Part shown: in pieces, positions 55,904 to 64,000 of the stretch
How the letters are laid out: each line of letters starts with the position of its first letter
Numbering within the stretch: the first letter of the stretch is position 1
Origin: Chryseobacterium daecheongense
GTDB lineage: Bacteria; Bacteroidota; Bacteroidia; Flavobacteriales; Weeksellaceae
Direction of reading: 5' to 3'
Assembly: GCF_003729955.1 (NCBI RefSeq)
Contig: NZ_RJTX01000001.1
Span: 1,714,187 to 1,778,186 of the forward strand
DNA length: 64,000 nt
Made by a program: the position numbers and the translations under genes
Notes under the pieces: model-generated
The model's database searches: none
The model's input: the letters and a program-made list of their open reading frames with translations, nothing else
Told to the model about the DNA's origin: nothing

Positions 55904-56787
55904 AATTCTTCTTTTTTTGAAGCTCTAGGATGAGCCTGATTAAACACTTTTTTCAATTGTTCGATGTTAGCATTCGTATAGACTTGAGTACTTGCAAGAC
56001 TGGAATGCCCTAATATTTTCTTTACTTTTGAGATCTCAGCCCCGTTGTCTAAAACATGTGTAGCAAAGCTATGTCTCAGAATATGGGGACTTCTTTTTTG
56101 TTTCGAAGTTATAAGACTAAGGTACTTATTAACTACCACATAAACAAATTTTTCAGTGAGTTTTTTCCCCTTTTTGTTCACAAAAAAATAGGATTGATGT
56201 TCATGTTGAGGATTCCTTATTTTTAAGTAATCCTTGAGCAGATTAGTAAGATCTTCGGAGATCGGAATAAACCTTTCCTTATTTCCCTTTCCTATAACTT
56301 TCAGTTCTTTTCCGTTTATGTTTACATTGTCAAATATCAGGCCACAAAGCTCTGCTTTTCTCATCCCCGTCTGGTATAGCACTTCCATAATGCATTTTTC
56401 CAACACATCATGCATGGCTTCAAAAACACGGTCATTCAGCTCCTGCATTTCTTCTTTAGACATGGGAATCTGCTTCTCCGGATAAAACTTTAGGGAAGAG
56501 ATACTTTCCGTAGGAGAAACAGTGATTTCGCCTATCCTCAAAAGAAAAAGATAAAAACTGCGAAGCGAAGAAAGTTTTCTGTTGATACTTCTTTTTGAAA
56601 TACCGTTTTCACTAAGCTCTACGATAAAATTTCTGATAACTTTTTTGTCAGCATTGGAAATATCTTCGGAGGATTCCGTTTTAAGATAGAAATGTGAAAA
56701 ATCCTCAAGGTCTTTTTTATAGCTTGTAATGGTGTGAGGAGAATACCTCTTCTCGAACTGTAAATATTCTAAAAATTTATCTAACAT
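55900..56787 (-). CDS. Tyrosine recombinase, XerC/XerD-like
   Basis: 295 residues from MLDKFLEYLQF at 56787; the frame upstream to 56832 is discarded. An N-terminal SAM-like core-binding domain precedes the catalytic domain with Arg143, Lys167, His235-x-x-Arg238, His261 and Tyr270. This is the housekeeping recombinase carried between rpsU and hpf in flavobacteria, probably acting at dif in chromosome dimer resolution, rather than a mobile-element integrase. Confidence 0.93.
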   Translation of the reverse strand: MLDKFLEYLQFEKRYSPHTITSYKKDLEDFSHFYLKTESSEDISNADKKVIRNFIVELSENGISKRSINRKLSSLRSFYLFLLRIGEITVSPTESISSLKFYPEKQIPMSKEEMQELNDRVFEAMHDVLEKCIMEVLYQTGMRKAELCGLIFDNVNINGKELKVIGKGNKERFIPISEDLTNLLKDYLKIRNPQHEHQSYFFVNKKGKKLTEKFVYVVVNKYLSLITSKQKRSPHILRHSFATHVLDNGAEISKVKKILGHSSLASTQVYTNANIEQLKKVFNQAHPRASKKEEL

Positions 56788-56871
56788 ATATTTAGAGTAT
56801 AAACAAAAAAATTCACTCCTCAAATATAACAATTTAAGAAGTGAATTTAGTATGTGTTTAAGAAAAATATC

Positions 56872-57069
56872 TTAAGCCTGCTCTTCTTTGCTAAGTGCTC
56901 TTTGTTTGTGAGCAGCTTTCAATCTAGCTTGTCTTAAAGTTACAGAAGGCTTAATAAACTGTTGTCTCGCTCTTAATTGACGAACTGTTCCAGTTTTATC
57001 AAATTTTCTTTTATATTTTTTTAACGCTCTATCGATGGATTCTCCATCTTTTACAGGAATTATTAACAT
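56872..57069 (-). CDS. rpsU: 30S ribosomal protein S21
   Basis: 65 residues, basic, with the S21 pattern IDRALKKYKRKFDKTGTVRQLRARQQFIKPS. It binds the 3' end region of 16S rRNA near the anti-Shine-Dalgarno and influences initiation. First gene of the rpsU-recombinase-hpf transcript. Confidence 0.97.
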   Translation of the reverse strand: MLIIPVKDGESIDRALKKYKRKFDKTGTVRQLRARQQFIKPSVTLRQARLKAAHKQRALSKEEQA

Positions 57070-57092
57070 ATTTTACATCTCATTTTGGATTG

Positions 57093-57122
57093 CAAAAGTA
57101 AACATTTTTTATTAATCTGCAA
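57093..57122 (-). promoter_or_regulatory. Predicted promoter of rpsU
   Basis: TTG (57122-57120), 19 bases, TACTTTTG (57100-57093) on the minus strand. Confidence 0.65.
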
Positions 57123-57251
57123 ACTTTCAGTTCAATGTTTTTTACTTACCTCCTATTTTTTTAATCAAAAAAAATTGTAAAATATTCAGAATCAGCACAA
57201 CATTTTAATAATATTACAACATTTTAATGGCATTAATTGTAATTATTTATT

Positions 57252-57398
57252 TAGATTTGCAAAAAAACTAATAATCGAATAAATGAGAGCACAAAAATCA
57301 TCCATCCCCACGAGCTAGACTAGCAAAACTGTGCTTTTCTCTCTTTTATCAAAAAAGCTTTTCCAACTATTTCATTAATAAAAAACATTAACCAGGAT
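57252..57398 (+). promoter_or_regulatory. -7 element and structured leader of the T9SS type B gene
   Basis: TAGATTTG (57252-57259) is a -7 match without a well-placed TTG. The leader of about 135 bases contains an imperfect hairpin: GAGAGCACA (57285-57293) against TGTGC and CTCTC (57330-57343). Confidence 0.4.
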
Positions 57399-60300
57399 AT
57401 GATAAAAAAATTATTATTTTCGTTATTATCCATTTTCTATATTTCACTTTCTGCTCAGGAGGATTGTATTTCAGCCATTACTGTATGCGGAAATTCCAAT
57501 ATCAATTATACTCCGGCGGGAGTTGGTAATATCTATGAAAGCCTTGGTGGGTGCCTGTCTTCCGGTGAGCATCATTCTGTATGGTATAAATTCACTATCG
57601 CAACAAGCGGAACGCTTACCTTCAATCTTACGCCTACAGGACCTGTAGATTATGACTGGGCTATTTATGGTCCCAATACCACATGTTCCAATCTGGGATT
57701 TCCTATCAGATGTAATGCATCAGGAAATCTTACGAGCACAGGAATGAACATGACCAACACCAACACAACTTCTGCGGGAGGACCTACAACGCCTTATTGT
57801 AAGTATATGGATGTCCTTGCCGGGCAAACCTATTATTTATATATTGATAACTGGTCTACTACAGTATATACATTTAACTTAACGTGGGGCGGAACCGCTA
57901 CTTTTGTATCTCCTTTTTCAAGTTCCAGCATTGCGCCTAATCCATTTATAGCACCCGGAGTTCCTGGACCTAATCCCAATTCACCAAGAGAAATATCGAT
58001 TTGTGATCCCACCGTTCCTTTTAACTTTTCCACTTTATCTTCCGGAATCGTCAACGGGAATACGAATTTTACAGTAACTTATTTTGATGATCCTAATAAT
58101 GCCGCTACAGGAACCAGTCCCATTACAGGGCCTGTTGTTGTAACTCCAGGCTCCACTTATTACTATAATATCAATTATAATGACCCCAATAATCCAAGCA
58201 GCAGTCTTAACTCCTGTAAGCAGACGGGTTCTTTTATTTTTAAAGTCAATAGCTTGACAGCATCCATCACGGCATCATCAACGACATTATGCCCCAGCGG
58301 AAGTGTTACTTTAACCTCTAACAATGCCACAGGTAATACCTGGTCTACGGGAGCCACTACTCCATCTATTACCGTGACGGCACCGGGAACTTATACCCTT
58401 GTAAGTACCAATGGCAATTGTACAAGCCCGCAAGCATCAGTAACCATTACTGCCGATACAGATCCTAATGTACAAATCATAGGCAATCTTTTATTATGTG
58501 ATACTCCGACACAATTAACAGCCACTTCTACGGGAGTAGGAAATATTTACACCTGGTCTACGGGAGCTACGGGAAACAGTATTTCAGTCTCCACCCCGGG
58601 AACCTATACCGTAACAGTTAAAACTCCGGCTAATTGTACCTATCAAAAATCTGTCACCGTTACACAAGGCGTCGTTCCAGCTGTACAAAATACAAGCTTA
58701 AACTTATGTTCAGACACCTCTACTGCCACTTTTAACCTGACATCAGCGCAAAGCAATATCAGTACTACTCCGGGAGTAACTTTCGATTATTATCTCAACC
58801 TAGCAGATGCTATTGCAGGAAACACCAGTACCATTGCCAATCCAACAGCTCATGTTTCCGGAAGCACAACTGTATATGTACGCGTAAAATCACCCACTTG
58901 TTCAAAAGTTGCGAATTTGCAATTAATTGTGAATCAAAAACCAGTTCCGGTAATCACAACTTCTGCCAATGTTATCTGTAATAACGGAAGTGTAACTTTA
59001 ACCTCAAATTTTGCGACTGGAAATACTTGGTCAACAGGACAAACCACTCAAAGTATCACAGTTAATTCCGCAGGAACTTATACTTTAACAAACAATAATG
59101 GTTTATGTACAAGTGATCCGGTTTCTGTTGTCATTACCAATAGCCCTAACCCCAATGTGCAGATCTCCGGAAATTTAACTTTCTGTGGAGGGGCTTCAAC
59201 GACTTTAACAGCTACCGCTACAGGTACAGGAAATACTTTTTCCTGGTCTAATGGAGTTACAGGTGCCACAAATACGGTAACAACACCCGGAACCTATACT
59301 GTTACGGTAACGACTCCTTTAGGATGCCAGTATCAAAGTTCTGCTACTGTAACAATGGATCCTGCTATTACCATCAACATTGCTACTCCTGCTGAGATTA
59401 CCTGTACCAATACTCAAGTTACACTTAATGCTTCAGCATCAGTGTATCAACCCGGTTCAACGTTCTCATGGACTGCTTCCGGTGGAGGAAATATTGTTTC
59501 GGGAGCCAATACATTAACTCCAGTAGTTAATAACGGAGGAACTTATACCCTTACTATTACCAGTGCTTTAGGCTGTACAAAGCAAGGTTCTGTGACTGTA
59601 GTTAAAAATATCACTCCTCCTACGATCACTCTTAATGCTTCTTCTATTAATATTTGTAAAGGAGATTCTGTTGTTCTAACGGCATCAGGAGCCGCCACTT
59701 ATACATGGACAGGTCTGCCTGGTACCGGAAATACCCAAACCGTTTCTCCAACATCAACCACAACGTATACTGTGACCGGAGTAGGAATTAATGGCTGCCC
59801 TGCTCAAACAAGTGCATCGATTACCATTAACGTAGTGCCCGAAATAACATCATCATTACCTAATGTCGAAATATGCCCGGGAGATAAGGCTACTCTTGAT
59901 GCCGGAGCAGGGCCTAATTATTCTTATAGCTGGAGTACTGGTGCAACAACACAAACAATCACCACCTCTGTACCTGGAACGTATACCGTGACCATTAATA
60001 ATGGCTCTTGTTCTAAAATACTTACAGCAGTAGTTTCCTATATTAAAACTCCTGAAATCACCAGTATTACTTATCAGAATAATACTTTAACAATTAACGT
60101 GAAAAATCCCGCCAATGAACCTTTGGAATATTCCATTGACGGCGGCGTGACTTGGCAATCGTCCCATATTTTCACCAATGTGCTTAAAAATACACAGTAT
60201 TCCATCAAGGTAAGAAAAAGAGGTATTTTATGCGACACTCATACGGAATATTACACTTTCCTAATGACCAACACTATCACTCCTAACAGCGACGGCATCA

Positions 60301-60536
60301 ATGATGTTATTGATTTCAGCGTGATCAGCAAGTTCGGAAACTTTAAAGGAAATATTTTCGATAAATATGGCAAAGTAGTTTTTCAGGTGAGCTCTAAAAA
60401 TCCGATCTGGGATGGAAAATATATAGGAAGACCTTTACCAACAGATACTTATTGGTATAGTTTATCCTGGATGGATGACATTAGCAAAAAGCCGGTAGAG
60501 CTATCAGGTTGGATATTATTAAAGAACAGAGAATAA
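57399..60536 (+). CDS. T9SS type B Ig-repeat adhesin-like protein
   Basis: 1045 residues: signal peptide (to about SLSAQ), an N-terminal lectin- or PPC-like domain (about 20-165) with conserved Cys pairs, then six or seven Ig-like repeats of about 80 residues with the motif NTWSTGATTxSITVxxxGTYT(L/V), and a C-terminal gliding-motility-type T9SS type B sorting domain (about 955-1045, TITPNSDGINDVIDF, IFDKYGKVVF, WDGKY). It is presumably exposed on or released from the surface, as in SprB-type or polysaccharide-binding adhesins; ligand unknown. It faces away from rpsU and ends 85 bases before tmRNA. Confidence 0.92.
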   Translation: MIKKLLFSLLSIFYISLSAQEDCISAITVCGNSNINYTPAGVGNIYESLGGCLSSGEHHSVWYKFTIATSGTLTFNLTPTGPVDYDWAIYGPNTTCSNLGFPIRCNASGNLTSTGMNMTNTNTTSAGGPTTPYCKYMDVLAGQTYYLYIDNWSTTVYTFNLTWGGTATFVSPFSSSSIAPNPFIAPGVPGPNPNSPREISICDPTVPFNFSTLSSGIVNGNTNFTVTYFDDPNNAATGTSPITGPVVVTPGSTYYYNINYNDPNNPSSSLNSCKQTGSFIFKVNSLTASITASSTTLCPSGSVTLTSNNATGNTWSTGATTPSITVTAPGTYTLVSTNGNCTSPQASVTITADTDPNVQIIGNLLLCDTPTQLTATSTGVGNIYTWSTGATGNSISVSTPGTYTVTVKTPANCTYQKSVTVTQGVVPAVQNTSLNLCSDTSTATFNLTSAQSNISTTPGVTFDYYLNLADAIAGNTSTIANPTAHVSGSTTVYVRVKSPTCSKVANLQLIVNQKPVPVITTSANVICNNGSVTLTSNFATGNTWSTGQTTQSITVNSAGTYTLTNNNGLCTSDPVSVVITNSPNPNVQISGNLTFCGGASTTLTATATGTGNTFSWSNGVTGATNTVTTPGTYTVTVTTPLGCQYQSSATVTMDPAITINIATPAEITCTNTQVTLNASASVYQPGSTFSWTASGGGNIVSGANTLTPVVNNGGTYTLTITSALGCTKQGSVTVVKNITPPTITLNASSINICKGDSVVLTASGAATYTWTGLPGTGNTQTVSPTSTTTYTVTGVGINGCPAQTSASITINVVPEITSSLPNVEICPGDKATLDAGAGPNYSYSWSTGATTQTITTSVPGTYTVTINNGSCSKILTAVVSYIKTPEITSITYQNNTLTINVKNPANEPLEYSIDGGVTWQSSHIFTNVLKNTQYSIKVRKRGILCDTHTEYYTFLMTNTITPNSDGINDVIDFSVISKFGNFKGNIFDKYGKVVFQVSSKNPIWDGKYIGRPLPTDTYWYSLSWMDDISKKPVELSGWILLKNRE

Positions 60537-60599
60537 GTTGACTATAACAGGCATTTAAAAAAGCTATAGATATATTAACTATATTTAAACAAAATGTGC

Positions 60600-60607
60600 T
60601 ATTTTTG
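60600..60607 (+). promoter_or_regulatory. Predicted -7 element of ssrA
   Basis: TATTTTTG lies 14 bases before the mature 5' end of tmRNA; no TTG is found at -33. Confidence 0.5.
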
Positions 60608-60621
60608 CTATCCTTATTCAT

Positions 60622-61020
60622 GGGGTTGACTGGTTTCGACAGCAAGATCAATGGGTAAGTAAGCATGCAGAGAACCGTAGCGCGATCTCTATAATCCCTT
60701 GCTACAACATTTTAACTGGCAACGAAGAGTTCGCTCTTGCAGCTTAATATCGAAGTATAGTAGATCAAGCGTTTTCCTGAAGATTTTAGTAGGGAAGCAA
60801 GATATCTCACAAATGCTCTGTTCTGCGGCGTTTGATCCTGAGATATAGGAATGCGGAAATAAGGTTTTAGATGCTTCGGCTAAAACTCGAAAATCTCAGA
60901 AGATAAGCTGAAAGTTGGGTGTCTGCTCTCTGCTTTCAGTCGAAAACCAATAGTAGAATAAGCATGTAGAAAGCTTATGTATTGCTTGTTTGGACGAGGG
61001 TTCGAATCCCTCCAACTCCA
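60622..61020 (+). ncRNA. ssrA: tmRNA
   Basis: 399 bases. Acceptor GGGGTTG pairs with CAACTCC at the 3' end (discriminator A), the tRNA-like T arm GGGTTCGAATCCC is clear and CCA is not encoded. The tag reading frame, GGC at 60718 to TAA at 60747, codes for GNEEFALAA, ending in the usual LAA. It rescues stalled ribosomes with SmpB. A strong terminator follows directly. Confidence 0.95.
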
Positions 61021-61021
61021 C

Positions 61022-61058
61022 AAAAAAACCTGTAAATTGCTCATTTACAGGTTTTTTT
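61022..61058 (+). terminator. Terminator of ssrA
   Basis: CCTGTAAA (61029-61036), 7-base loop, TTTACAGG (61044-61051) with A7 before and T7 after. Confidence 0.93.
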
Positions 61059-61064
61059 AATTTC

Positions 61065-61088
61065 AGGTGCTAATTAAGGTGCTAATTA
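61065..61088. repeat. Tandem 12-bp direct repeat downstream of ssrA
   Basis: AGGTGCTAATTA occurs at 61065-61076 and again at 61077-61088 without a gap. The second copy includes the stop codon of the neighbouring minus-strand gene. Because the 3' ends of ssrA genes are common integration sites, an old attachment or recombination site is possible. Confidence 0.6.
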
Positions 61089-62816
61089 TAGAGTTTTCTT
61101 TTTTTCTCTTTGTTTAAAAAAATTTTCAGACATTACTTTAATATCATTATTATCTTCAAAATTTGTTAATTTTAAAAACTGTGTAAGGAAATCACTATTT
61201 TTTACAACATCTGATTTTATAAAACATTCTCTAAAGGAAGGATAATTAGGAAGGGTGACATTTTCATTAAATTTTTTTTTCTTAAGGGCATATTCTTTGA
61301 GACATTTTACTAGATCAAACTGATTATTATAATATGTCAACTCAACTAAAGAATTCAAATCAATCATTGCCAGATTATGAATTTTCTTAAAGCCAAGATC
61401 TAATGTATTAACTTTTTCTATCATTTTCAGACCTAAATAATGCTCCAAAGCAGGAATATTATAAAAAGAATTTGAGACTACTAATATTGAATATATTTCT
61501 ACATTGTGTAGTTTAATATTTTTTTTGACAATAATGTCATTAAAATCTGCATTATTTTTCAACCTTTTCATCATTGAAATCAATTGAGAAACTCCTTTTT
61601 TTTCTACAAAATTTTCGCTAATGATTTTCTCTACTTCCTGATAATTGTAAATGGAATCTAATTTATTAATACTTTCATAATCTTTAAATTCAAATAAGAA
61701 GATATGCCTGTTATTAAATATTAAACAGTCTAATAATGACTTATCATTATCATTAAATATTATTTTATAATACTTATTTTTCAAAGACAGCTTAATCAAA
61801 TTCCTAAACAATATTTCTTCCCCTCCTTTTTCCGCATATTCGGAAGAAAAGTCGTTATAAGTATTAAACACCTTATATTCATCTTTTAAAAATTGAAATG
61901 CTTGGAATTTGATCTTATGATAAAAATTGAGAAAAAAGTATGCTTTATTCAATACAAAATAGCCATTAGAATTTTTCGGATCCTTTAGCAAAGGATAATA
62001 TTTTAATTCAATATTGTTAATTTTCCCTCTATTAAAAACTGAATTAATACATAATTCTTCACAGTATTCTCTTATCTGAATCTCATAGGTATTTTTTAAA
62101 TCAAAATCTATATAGTTTTTATCATTCAAATAGTTTAACAATGATAGCTGGTCAAAGATATATTTATCTAGTCCATTTATCTGATATTTTTTTTCAAACT
62201 TTTGTAGAAAACCTTCATAATTTCTACATAAGTATTCAAATAGCGATCTTAACCTCACAAAGATGAAAAGTTGATGATAAACGAAATCAAAATCAATAGT
62301 CTTTGCGGAAATAATGAACTGAGCTAAGCTTTTAAAATATTTATCTGGAATATCATCCATAAATTTATTTTTTGGAAAAACTTCTTCATTAAAAATTAAA
62401 TACGCCTGAATAAATGGAAATGATTCAAAAACATTAGTTGCCTTTTCTTTTAAATAATTATAATTTTCAACTATTTTCTTTATTAATAAACTATTCGCCT
62501 TTACATTAAAAATACATTTCGAATCTCTATTATAAGAGTTAGAGTCTTCCGGAGTTATCGAACTTAATATCTTATGTATTTTATATCTATATTTTATTTG
62601 TTCAAAATCTGATAATGAATTAAGCAATTTTAGTTCAAACGATTCTTTTGCAACAAAAGATTGATTTATCGCGCAAATAATTAGTAAAAGAAAATCAGGA
62701 TCTATTCCCGTTAAAATGTCTATAACATCTCCCTTTTCGATCTTTTCCGGAAATATATCTTTCCAACTGAGAGCAACAATCAACTTTAAACGCGTTGTAG
62801 TTTTATATTTTGCCAT
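61086..62816 (-). CDS. Unknown protein with PD-(D/E)XK nuclease-like motif
   Basis: 576 residues, not recognised as any named family. The C-terminal half has a pattern of the PD-(D/E)XK nuclease fold: Glu333/334 in a helix (GGEEILFRNLI), Asp363 in LLDCLIFNN, Glu376-x-Lys378 in HIFLFEFKDY and a Gln at 411. The first 300 residues are helical, Lys/Asn/Ile-rich, without membrane segments. It is alone, downstream of ssrA, in strongly AT-rich DNA beside a decayed gene, the setting of many defence or mobile-element cargo genes. Function, including any nuclease activity, is inference. Confidence 0.55.
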   Translation of the reverse strand: MAKYKTTTRLKLIVALSWKDIFPEKIEKGDVIDILTGIDPDFLLLIICAINQSFVAKESFELKLLNSLSDFEQIKYRYKIHKILSSITPEDSNSYNRDSKCIFNVKANSLLIKKIVENYNYLKEKATNVFESFPFIQAYLIFNEEVFPKNKFMDDIPDKYFKSLAQFIISAKTIDFDFVYHQLFIFVRLRSLFEYLCRNYEGFLQKFEKKYQINGLDKYIFDQLSLLNYLNDKNYIDFDLKNTYEIQIREYCEELCINSVFNRGKINNIELKYYPLLKDPKNSNGYFVLNKAYFFLNFYHKIKFQAFQFLKDEYKVFNTYNDFSSEYAEKGGEEILFRNLIKLSLKNKYYKIIFNDNDKSLLDCLIFNNRHIFLFEFKDYESINKLDSIYNYQEVEKIISENFVEKKGVSQLISMMKRLKNNADFNDIIVKKNIKLHNVEIYSILVVSNSFYNIPALEHYLGLKMIEKVNTLDLGFKKIHNLAMIDLNSLVELTYYNNQFDLVKCLKEYALKKKKFNENVTLPNYPSFRECFIKSDVVKNSDFLTQFLKLTNFEDNNDIKVMSENFFKQREKKKTL

Positions 62817-63184
62817 TAATAATTTTTTTGTGTTTTTTAGTAAATCTAAATAGGTGCTTCGTTTTTATGAAAGTCTATTTACAGATTATAACAATCAATA
62901 AAATTACACCTTTTAAAGCTACTTACTCTCTAACACAATCCTATTTGTATTTTATAAGAGTAAGACGTATTGTTCTAAATAGATCTACCTTGACAAGTGA
63001 AAGTGAAAGAAAAATTCTCGAATTTCTTGGCTAATTAACAATAAATTTAAGAATAAGTTATATAATATACACATAGACTACTAGTGTTTTGTTTAAGAGC
63101 TATTGAATTTTCATTAGCCTGACATTTAATAAGTTGATATTTTGCTTATCTTTAGAATAAATTAGAAATCCTCATAAATAACTT
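62817..63184 (+). other. AT-rich intergenic region with a doubtful small ORF
   Basis: A 55-codon frame at 62867-63034 (MKVYLQIITINK...) has no recognisable relative and may be noise. No consensus promoter is evident. The rest shows nothing I can support. Confidence 0.3.
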
Positions 63185-63795
63185 TTGGGAAATGCTACAA
63201 GCATTTTGCAGGATAGATATAACAATAACGTTCAGCAAGTTCAAAACACAGTAAATTCTCTATCCGATCAAATCAACAATTTAGACGTAACTGATGAACA
63301 AAGAATACTTATTTCAGACATTTTTCAAAAAAAATGTGTTGATGAAATAAACCGAGCAAGAATTAATTATTCGTCAGCGAATGAAACGAATCGTGTTATA
63401 AAAATGTAACAGTATCCAGTTTCAATCCTTATGGCAATAGTAGTAGCTCTCAAAATAATTCCTCAAATGATTACAGTAACGACAGTAAAATGATTGCCTA
63501 TAGAGATGAAAAAAACAAAGTTTATAATGAAAGCAAAAAGGTTATGAGTATTCATCACAATGGGGAGACGTATTTATCCATGAGAATTTAAAATATGTTG
63601 AGTTTCCAAGGGAGTTTAGCAATTGGGGATAACTATACTTATTATATAACTCCCTCAAGAAATAGATGAATTTTTTATGTAGGTTAGCCTTGATCAATTC
63701 TGGATAAAATGGAACAAAGAGACAGTAAGGCATTCTGCAACCAAACAATAGAATTGCATCTTAAAGATAACACGACACGCTTTGTCGTTATATAG
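63185..63795 (+). pseudogene. Decayed gene fragments in several frames
   Basis: Successive protein-like pieces appear in shifted frames: 63185-63409 (SILQDRYNNNVQQVQNTV...), continuing one frame over from 63397 to 63591 (YKNVTVSSFNPYGNSSSS ... SMRI), an overlapping piece to 63632 (QWGDVFIHENLKYVEFPRE), and 63709-63795 (MEQRDSKAFCNQTIELHL). The first junction falls at an A-rich run (63398-63404). No credible start codon exists. I read it as the remnant of an unknown gene, possibly the tail of a larger secreted or effector protein. Confidence 0.45.
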
Positions 63796-63938
63796 GTATA
63801 TATTTGCTTTTATGATACAGTATATAACTAGATTCATATTAATTTGATCTAATACAAAATAAATAGTTATTAAAAAACGTTAAATTTGCAAGGTTTTAAC
63901 AATAAACACTAGTATTAACTTTTAAATACACAAGATAG

Positions 63939-64000
63939 ATGAAAAAAATCTACATGAGTGCACTTTTCTTATGCACTACCGCTGTGCTGTATTCTCAAAA
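63939..64000 (+). CDS. Start of a secreted protein, cut by the window edge
   Basis: Only 20 codons are visible: MKKIYMSALFLCTTAVLYSQ, a clear Sec signal peptide with a cleavage site near YSQ. A -7 element TAAATTTG lies at 63881-63888, 51 bases upstream. The rest is outside the window, so the product cannot be named. Confidence 0.75.
   Translation, partial: MKKIYMSALFLCTTAVLYSQ

Noticed and set aside
55900..56787. Tyrosine recombinase as the integrase of a mobile island
   Set aside because: Its place between rpsU and hpf is the conserved housekeeping position of a Xer-type enzyme in flavobacteria, and no attachment repeats flank it.
63542..63748. 68-codon minus-strand frame
   Set aside because: No family resemblance, and the plus-strand pieces in the same region look more protein-like.

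Overview
The window comes from a flavobacterium of the Chryseobacterium type (Bacteroidota, Weeksellaceae-like). Evidence: AT-rich DNA, many secreted proteins with type IX secretion (T9SS) C-terminal sorting domains, the family-typical promoter pair TTG-N17-23-TAnnTTTG in front of several genes, poor Shine-Dalgarno sites, and the order rpsU - xerC-like - hpf - tRNAs - tuf - tRNA-Trp - secE - nusG - rplKAJL - rpoBC - DUF3467 on the minus strand. The genus is inferred from family knowledge, not from a database search.

Layout. 1-16.7 kb: housekeeping and accessory genes (DUF4919 fragment, methyltransferase, secreted M43 protease, ABC exporter, alpha/beta hydrolase, Crp-like regulator, truA, lpxK, thioredoxin-like lipoprotein, GNAT, dinB, cytoplasmic alpha-amylase, carboxylesterase, a divergent HxlR/NmrA pair, a nucleotide-pyrophosphatase-like phosphodiesterase). 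16.8-20.7 kb: a five-gene minus-strand operon (DUF5777 barrel, haem lipoprotein, YceI, ankyrin, DOMON-like T9SS protein) with a CRP/FNR-type palindrome in front and a Crp/Fnr gene next door; it looks like a cell-envelope redox module. 20.9-44.96 kb: the transcription/translation supercluster from tuf to DUF3467. It is broken at two joints: rplL/rpoB holds a YadA-head-like protein and a thrombospondin-type-3 T9SS protein, and nusG/rplK holds a small QVGINT-type protein, an Asp-rich-repeat T9SS protein and a BspA-like T9SS protein. A decayed copy of the nusG 3' end lies inside the second insertion. 45.3-54.5 kb: a third insertion, between tuf and its usual upstream tRNAs, carrying a DUF4394 lipoprotein and a CzcCBA-like metal efflux system with its two-component regulators. 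54.6-57.1 kb: seven tRNAs, including a tandemly duplicated Thr-Tyr-Gly cassette, then hpf, a tyrosine recombinase and rpsU. 57.4-60.5 kb: a T9SS type B adhesin. 60.6-61.1 kb: tmRNA. 61.1-64 kb: a very AT-rich accessory stretch with a 576-residue protein carrying a PD-(D/E)XK-like motif, a decayed gene, and the start of a secreted protein.

How it fits together. The backbone is the conserved gene-expression cluster; the accessory load consists mostly of surface and secreted proteins, metal efflux and one possible nuclease, sitting at the ends of highly expressed genes and downstream of ssrA. Promoter calls rest on reading the motif by eye; functions of T9SS cargo are inferred from domain look-alikes.
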